From positions 1 through 60,995 of the forward strand of contig NZ_JAFLDR010000025.1 in NCBI RefSeq assembly GCF_017302275.1: 60,995 bases of DNA, read 5' to 3'. How positions within the stretch are numbered: the first letter of the stretch is position 1; each line of letters starts with the position of its first letter. Shown here piece after piece: positions 56,384 through 60,995 of the stretch. The DNA is from Sulfuritalea sp. Lineage in GTDB: Bacteria > Pseudomonadota > Gammaproteobacteria > Burkholderiales > Rhodocyclaceae. A model generated the notes under the pieces. It saw nothing but the letters and a program-made list of their open reading frames with translations, ran no database searches and was not told the DNA's origin. Both the position numbers and the translations under genes were made by a program.

Positions 56384-58702
56384 ATGAGTGCAGTGAGCGC
56401 ATCTGATCCACCCAGCCATCCGCTACCGGAGAAAATCGCCCTCCTGGTCGATGAGGCACGCTGGTTGCTGGTCGGCTTGTCCGGTCTCTACCTGACCATC
56501 ATCCTGGGCGGATTCGACCGTGGCGATCCGGGCTGGTCGCATGCCGCGATCGTCGAGCGGATCGCCAACCCGGGTGGACGCTTCGGTGCCTGGCTAAGCG
56601 ACTTGCTGCTTTACCTGTTCGGTCTTTCGGCCTGGTGGTGGGTCGCCTTGCCATTATTCCTGGTGGCGTGGGGTTACCATCGCCTGAGCCACCTTTTTGG
56701 TGGCGATCGCCGTTCCATCCTGATTGCCCTGGCTGGATTCGTCCTGCTGCTGGTAGCAAGCAGCGGACTCGAAGCGATGCGTTTCTGGAGCCTGCAAGTC
56801 GCCCTGCCCCTGGCACCCGGCGGCATGCTCGGACATGAGGTCGGGCGCCTCGTCACCCAGTTCCTTGGCTATACCGGTGGCACCCTGGTTCTTTTGGTGC
56901 TCGCCATGATCGGTTTCAGCCTGTTCGCCGGCGTGTCGTGGATCACCGTGGCCGAGAAGGTCGGATTGGTGGTGGAGGGCGCCGTCGTCGGTGTGCGCAG
57001 CCTGTGGGACGGCTGGCAGGATCGCCGCTACGGACGCGCGGTGGCCGAACAACGCGAAGAAGTGGTGGCCTCCGAGCGGCGCAAGGTGGAAGAAAGCCCC
57101 TTGCCGCCGGTGCGTATCGAACCGGTGGATATCATCGTGCCGGTCGCGCCCAAGGCGGTGGCTCGGGCGGAAAAGGAGCGCCAGGCGCCGCTGTTCTTCG
57201 ATGCGCCCGGCGGCGCCCTGCCGCCGTTGCACCTGCTGGCCGAAGCGGTGCATAGCGCCGACGACCTGCCTGCGGCGCAGACGCTGGAGTTCACTTCGCG
57301 CCTGATCGAACGCAAGCTGGCGGACTTCAATGTCGAAGCCAAGGTGCTGACGGCGCATCCCGGGCCGGTGGTGACGCGTTACGAAATCGAGCCGGCGGTC
57401 GGCGTCAAGGGCAGCCAGATCGTCGGCCTGGCGAAGGATCTGGCGCGCGCGCTGTCGCTGGTGTCGATCCGTGTGGTGGAAACCGTTCCCGGCAAGTCCT
57501 GCATGGCGCTGGAACTGCCCAACCCGCGGCGGCAGATCGTGCGCCTGTCCGAGATCATCGGCTCGCAGGCCTACCATGGCATGCATTCGCCGCTGTCGAT
57601 GGCGATGGGCAAGGACATCGGCGGCCAGCCGGTGGTGGTGGATCTGGCCAAGATGCCGCACCTGCTGGTGGCCGGCACCACCGGTTCGGGCAAATCGGTC
57701 GGCGTCAATGCCATGATCCTGTCGCTGATCTACAAGTCCGAACCGAAGGACGTGCGCCTGATCATGGTCGACCCCAAGATGCTCGAGTTGTCGATCTACG
57801 AAGGCATCCCGCACCTGCTGGCGCCGGTGGTGACCGACATGGGCAAGGCCGCCAACGCGCTCAACTGGTGCGTTGGCGAAATGGAGCGGCGCTACAAGCT
57901 GATGTCGGCGCTCGGCGTGCGCAACCTGTCCGGATACAACGCCAAGATCAACGAGGCGAAAAAGGCCGGCGAGTCCATTCCCAACCCCTTCTCGCTGACC
58001 GTCGATACCGAGATCGGGCCGGAACCGCTGGAGCCCTTGCCCTACATCGTCGTCGTCATCGATGAGCTGGCCGACCTGATGATGGTGGTCGGCAAGAAGA
58101 TCGAGGAACTCATCGCGCGACTGGCGCAGAAGGCCCGGGCCTCGGGCATCCACCTGATCCTCGCCACGCAGCGGCCGAGCGTTGATGTGATCACCGGGTT
58201 GATCAAGGCCAACATCCCGACACGCATCGCCTTCCAGGTGTCATCGAAGATCGATTCGCGCACCATCCTCGACCAGATGGGCGCCGAGGCGCTGCTCGGC
58301 CAGGGCGACATGCTCTACCTCGCGCCGGGCACCGGCCTGCCGGTGCGCGTGCATGGCGCCTTCGTCGCCGACGACGAAGTGCACCATGTCGTCGACCATC
58401 TGAAGAAGGTCGGCCCGCCCGACTACATCGACGGCCTGCTCGATGGCCCTGTCGGCGAAGACACAGAAGTCGGCGCTGGCGACACGGCAGCCGGCGATGC
58501 CGAAAGCGATGCGATGTACGACCAGGCGGTGGAAATCGTTCTGAAGACCCGGCGGCCATCGATCTCGCTGGTGCAGCGTCACCTTCGCATCGGCTACAAC
58601 CGCGCCGCGCGGCTGATCGAAGCCATGGAAAAAGCCGGACTGGTGACGCCCATGAACGGAGCGGGCGGCCGCGAGGTCATCGCGCCGAACCGCGCGGAAT
58701 AA
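56384..58702 (+). CDS. ftsK: DNA translocase FtsK
   Basis: 772 residues from ATG 56384. Four membrane segments in the first ~200 residues, a short linker, then the alpha-beta motor domain. The Walker A is [10 protein letters not shown] (~430), Walker B is [13 protein letters not shown], and [26 protein letters not shown] follows. The C-terminal gamma winged helix that reads KOPS is present ([34 protein letters not shown]). It pumps chromosome ends and activates XerCD at the septum. A copy of the 24-bp repeat encodes [10 protein letters not shown] in the linker between motor and gamma domain. Confidence 0.96.
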   Translation: MSAVSASDPPSHPLPEKIALLVDEARWLLVGLSGLYLTIILGGFDRGDPGWSHAAIVERIANPGGRFGAWLSDLLLYLFGLSAWWWVALPLFLVAWGYHRLSHLFGGDRRSILIALAGFVLLLVASSGLEAMRFWSLQVALPLAPGGMLGHEVGRLVTQFLGYTGGTLVLLVLAMIGFSLFAGVSWITVAEKVGLVVEGAVVGVRSLWDGWQDRRYGRAVAEQREEVVASERRKVEESPLPPVRIEPVDIIVPVAPKAVARAEKERQAPLFFDAPGGALPPLHLLAEAVHSADDLPAAQTLEFTSRLIERKLADFNVEAKVLTAHPGPVVTRYEIEPAVGVKGSQIVGLAKDLARALSLVSIRVVETVPGKSCMALELPNPRRQIVRLSEIIGSQAYHGMHSPLSMAMGKDIGGQPVVVDLAKMPHLLVAGTTGSGKSVGVNAMILSLIYKSEPKDVRLIMVDPKMLELSIYEGIPHLLAPVVTDMGKAANALNWCVGEMERRYKLMSALGVRNLSGYNAKINEAKKAGESIPNPFSLTVDTEIGPEPLEPLPYIVVVIDELADLMMVVGKKIEELIARLAQKARASGIHLILATQRPSVDVITGLIKANIPTRIAFQVSSKIDSRTILDQMGAEALLGQGDMLYLAPGTGLPVRVHGAFVADDEVHHVVDHLKKVGPPDYIDGLLDGPVGEDTEVGAGDTAAGDAESDAMYDQAVEIVLKTRRPSISLVQRHLRIGYNRAARLIEAMEKAGLVTPMNGAGGREVIAPNRAE
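58465..58490. repeat. 24-bp interspersed repeat, copy g (inside ftsK)
   Basis: Exact match to AGTCGGCGCTGGCGACACGG. Encodes EVGAGDTA, the same frame as in murE, in the flexible linker before the gamma domain. Confidence 0.75.
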
Positions 58703-58731
58703 GCCGGCCGGCTCGGCACGGCGCCGCAGTA

Positions 58732-59250
58732 GTGTCGACCTTGCACTCCTTCACCTACTGCCCCGGTTGCGCCACGCCGCTCGCCGCGATCACGCTGGCC
58801 GAGGATGGCGGCGACATGGAGCGCCTGCGTTGTCGCGCCTGCGGCTTCACGCACTGGAACAATCCGGTGCCGGTGCTGGCGGCGGTCATCGAGTACCAGG
58901 GCAAGATCCTGCTCGCGCGCAATGCGGCCTGGGAAGGCAAGATGTATGCACTGATCACCGGCTTCATGGAAGCGGGCGATACGCCCGAAGGCGGCATGGC
59001 GCGCGAGATACGGGAAGAGACCAGCCTCGAAACCCGTGCCCTGAACCTGATCGGCGTCTATGACTTCCAGCGCATGAACCAGGTCATCATCGCCTACCAC
59101 GCCGAGTGCCATGGCGAGGTGAAGCTGTCGCCGGAACTGGTCGACTACCGGCTGTTCGCGCCCGACGCCGTCAAATGCTGGCCGGCCGGCACCGGCTATG
59201 CGCTGGCCGATTGGCTCAAGTCGCGCGGCCACACGCCGCAGTTCCTCTAG
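58732..59250 (+). CDS. NUDIX hydrolase with zinc ribbon
   Basis: 172 residues from GTG 58732. An N-terminal zinc ribbon (CPGC ... CRAC) resembles that of NudC. The Nudix box is at GFMEAGDTPEGGMAREIREETSL and matches Gx5Ex7REUxEExGU. NudC-type enzymes remove NAD caps from RNA, but this protein is shorter than NudC, so the substrate is open. It sits between ftsK and the protease gene, 29 bases after ftsK. Confidence 0.85.
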   Translation: MSTLHSFTYCPGCATPLAAITLAEDGGDMERLRCRACGFTHWNNPVPVLAAVIEYQGKILLARNAAWEGKMYALITGFMEAGDTPEGGMAREIREETSLETRALNLIGVYDFQRMNQVIIAYHAECHGEVKLSPELVDYRLFAPDAVKCWPAGTGYALADWLKSRGHTPQFL

Positions 59251-59327
59251 CTCCCGGCTTTGCCTGCCGGTCGACGCCGGAGGCAGGGCGTGATAGCGTG
59301 ATGCCAATGAACTGAACGGGGCGCCCC

Positions 59328-59945
59328 ATGATCGCAAGGACATTCCTCCTGCTGTTTTTGCTCGGACACAGCGCCATCGCCAGCGCCGTCTGGGTCCGGC
59401 TGGTCGCCCTCGGGCCGAGCCACGCCGAACTGCAGATCAACGATGCCACGCGCAGCATGCGCCCGGGACAGGACAGCCCCGAGGGCGTCCGGCTGATCTC
59501 GATCTCGGGTGGTCATGCCGAGATCCAGGCCAACGGCAACGTCCATCGCCTGCGGCTCGGCGAGCGCATCTCGCCGATGCTGGCGCTGCGGGCCGACAGC
59601 CGCGGGCACTACGCCACCGAACTTGGCATCAACGGCCGGCGCACCGTCGCCCTGCTGGACACCGGCGCCAGCGGCATCGCCATGAGCCGCAACGAAGCCG
59701 ACCGGCTGGGTATTTCCTACCGGGACGCGCGAAAGATCGCAACGCGGACAGCCGCCGGCGAAAGCGCCGCCTACCTGGTTAACCTCGAAAGCGTGCAGGC
59801 CGGTTCCATCACCTTGCGCGATGTCGAGGCGATGATCTCGGTCCTTCCCGATTCGCCGGCCGTTGTCCTGCTCGGCATGAGCTTCCTGCGCCGGGTCGAA
59901 ATGGTCAAGGATGGCGATCGCCTGCTGCTGATCCAAAGCCGCTAG
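59328..59945 (+). CDS. Retropepsin-like aspartic protease (TIGR02281 type)
   Basis: 205 residues with a signal peptide (TFLLLFLLGHSAIASA). A beta domain precedes the clan AA aspartic protease domain, with the catalytic ALLDTGASGIAMS and the flap region (SRNEADRLGI); VVLLGMSFLRRVEM marks the C-terminal part. Likely a periplasmic dimeric protease. Substrate unknown. Co-oriented with ftsK, the NUDIX gene and lolA. Confidence 0.82.
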   Translation: MIARTFLLLFLLGHSAIASAVWVRLVALGPSHAELQINDATRSMRPGQDSPEGVRLISISGGHAEIQANGNVHRLRLGERISPMLALRADSRGHYATELGINGRRTVALLDTGASGIAMSRNEADRLGISYRDARKIATRTAAGESAAYLVNLESVQAGSITLRDVEAMISVLPDSPAVVLLGMSFLRRVEMVKDGDRLLLIQSR

Positions 59946-59994
59946 GGCGCCACACGCGAGCGGGGCGGCTCCGCGGACCTGCGATAATCCGCCG

Positions 59995-60612
59995 ATGAAT
60001 ACATTCCTGCGCTCCGCCTGGATCCTCTGTACCTGCGTTTCCTTCGCCCCGGCGCAGGCCGCCGGCCTCGACCAGCTCAAAAACTTTCTCGAAACCCACC
60101 GCAGCGCGCGCGGCGTGTTCACCCAGACCGTGATCGCCAGGTCCGGCAAGAAGCCGCAGCAATCCGCCGGCATCTTCGCCCTGCAGCGCCCGGGAAAGTT
60201 CCGCTGGTCCTACGAGGAGCCCTACAAGCAACTGCTGGTCAGCGATGGCAACAAGCTGTGGAGTTACGACCCGGACCTCAACCAGGTCGCCGTGAAGAAG
60301 CTCGGTGCGGCCTTCGGCGCCAGCCCCGCGGCACTGCTCGCGGGAAAGGACCTGGACCGGCATTTCGAGCTCAGTGAAGGGACGCCGGCCGATGGCCTGG
60401 AGTTCGTCGAGGCCAAGCCCAGGGGCGGCGACGCCAGCTTCGAGCGGGTCAGGATCGGGTTTGCCGCAAACCGGCCGGTCAGCATGGAAATCCACGACAG
60501 CTTCGGCCAGGTGACGATGCTGCAGTTCACCCGCTTCGAGGCCAATCCGCAACTACCGGACAGCCTGTTCCGCTTCGTCGTGCCGGCCGGAGCCGATGTT
60601 GTCGGCGACTGA
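59995..60612 (+). CDS. lolA: Outer-membrane lipoprotein carrier protein LolA
   Basis: Periplasmic chaperone carrying lipoproteins from LolCDE to the outer membrane. 205 residues with a signal peptide (WILCTCVSFAPAQA). The LolA fold is evident from ARGVFTQTVIARSGKKPQQSAGIFALQRPGKFRWSYEEPYKQLLVSDGNKLWSYDPDLNQV and the C-terminal strand TMLQFTRFEANPQLPDSLFRF. The neighbour order ftsK-lolA is conserved. The usual next gene rarA is not in the remaining 380 bases. Confidence 0.94.
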   Translation: MNTFLRSAWILCTCVSFAPAQAAGLDQLKNFLETHRSARGVFTQTVIARSGKKPQQSAGIFALQRPGKFRWSYEEPYKQLLVSDGNKLWSYDPDLNQVAVKKLGAAFGASPAALLAGKDLDRHFELSEGTPADGLEFVEAKPRGGDASFERVRIGFAANRPVSMEIHDSFGQVTMLQFTRFEANPQLPDSLFRFVVPAGADVVGD

Positions 60613-60686
60613 TCGCGAGAACGCGAACTGCCCGCGCGCCGGTGAGCGCATCGCGAGAGAAATGCTGGGGCTGCAGACGGACTCTT

Positions 60687-60712
60687 GAAAAGTCGGCGCT
60701 GGCGATACGGTG
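60687..60712. repeat. 24-bp interspersed repeat, copy h (at the retroelement boundary)
   Basis: AGTCGGCGCTGGCGATACGG, one change from consensus, outside any gene. It ends exactly where the candidate 5' end of the suspected group II intron (GTGTG at 60710) begins. Confidence 0.65.
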
Positions 60713-60995
60713 TGCAACGGGCACGCCCGGCTCTACCGGCACGGACTCAAACAGACCATCAGTCTGGGGCCTGGAGATGGCGAACCTCGATTCACGCACG
60801 AATGGGCGAGTGGTGTATATCGTTTGAAATCACCGGGCTGCGCGGCTTCTTGCGCAGCTCCGGTGGATTGACTAAAAAGGGGACTTCCCACATCCCGCAG
60901 GCGGCGTTGGCCGACCGGCATCGAAGTGCCAAGATTGAATTTTCGTGAGTCAATCTGAAGTGCAGAAAGGGGAAGTCCAAATGAATGCTACGACA
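60710..60995 (+). mobile_element. Possible 5' part of a group II intron or similar retroelement
   Basis: From 60710 the sequence starts GTGTG, fitting the GUGYG 5' end of group II introns. A strong hairpin follows (CACCGGGCTGCGC / GCGCAGCTCCGGTG, 60831-60864). A structured, AT-richer stretch leads to GGGGAAGTCC and an ATG at 60981 (MNATT). From memory, this lead-in and N-terminus resemble intron-encoded reverse transcriptases in betaproteobacteria. The open frame is cut by the window end after 5 codons, so no RT motif can be checked. It could instead be the end of an insertion sequence. Confidence 0.35.

Larger units (their letters stand above)
60613..60995. other. Region after lolA without a complete gene
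   Basis: 383 bases. The first ~75 bases show no feature. Then come a copy of the 24-bp repeat and the putative retroelement start. Short open frames here have no protein-like character. Confidence 0.6.

Overview
The window is about 61 kb of GC-rich bacterial chromosome. Gene order and protein motifs point to a betaproteobacterium, probably near Rhodocyclales/Sterolibacteriaceae; this placement is my inference. No rRNA, tRNA or CRISPR array was seen.

Layout. (1) 1-9.7 kb: a P-type cation ATPase, broken and fused to a foreign DUF1697-like segment at the left edge. Next comes a minus-strand operon for the oxygen-binding cytochrome SHP, a diheme cytochrome c, a membrane cytochrome b561 and a QseBC/PmrAB-type two-component system, with a PmrA-box-like operator in front. 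Then follow a Kef-type antiporter, a DUF1538 permease with two PII-like genes, and a UspA. (2) 9.8-15.6 kb: an NhaD/ArsB-type permease with a convergent NhaR-like LysR regulator, htpX, a second CPA2 antiporter and psd. (3) 16.0-34.2 kb: a complete dcw division and wall cluster in the order mraZ-rsmH-ftsL-ftsI-murE-murF-mraY-murD-ftsW-murG-murC-murB-ddl-ftsQ-ftsA-ftsZ. lpxC, a small membrane protein, a DUF721/DciA-like gene, an M23 peptidase and secA follow. (4) 39.9-42.8 kb: mtnA with a class II aldolase (methylthioribose salvage) and fbp. (5) 43.0-56.2 kb: an accessory block on one strand. It holds a CHASE2 adenylate cyclase, an exported caspase-like/FGE fusion, an exported caspase-like/Sel1 protein, a Sel1 paralogue, a TpsB/TpsA two-partner secretion pair, an OmpA-like protein and a FecR-like protein, closed by a strong terminator. 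(6) 56.4-61 kb: ftsK, a NUDIX hydrolase, a retropepsin-like protease and lolA. The right edge looks like the 5' part of a mobile retroelement, possibly a group II intron.

Two repeat families run through otherwise ordinary housekeeping genes. One is a REP-like hairpin family, in a long form of about 100-170 bp and a short form of about 35 bp. It sits at murE/murF, murF/mraY, ftsW/murG and murC/murB, and in frame inside MurE and MtnA; its stems covary between copies. The other is a ~24-bp repeat around AGTCGGCGCTGGCGACACGG. I count eight copies in both orientations and several reading frames, one directly against the suspected retroelement boundary. A third structure is an 82-bp tandem unit upstream of secA that repeats the secA start region and creates two mini-ORFs. 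These repeats and the caspase/two-partner-secretion block are the parts of the window most worth following up.
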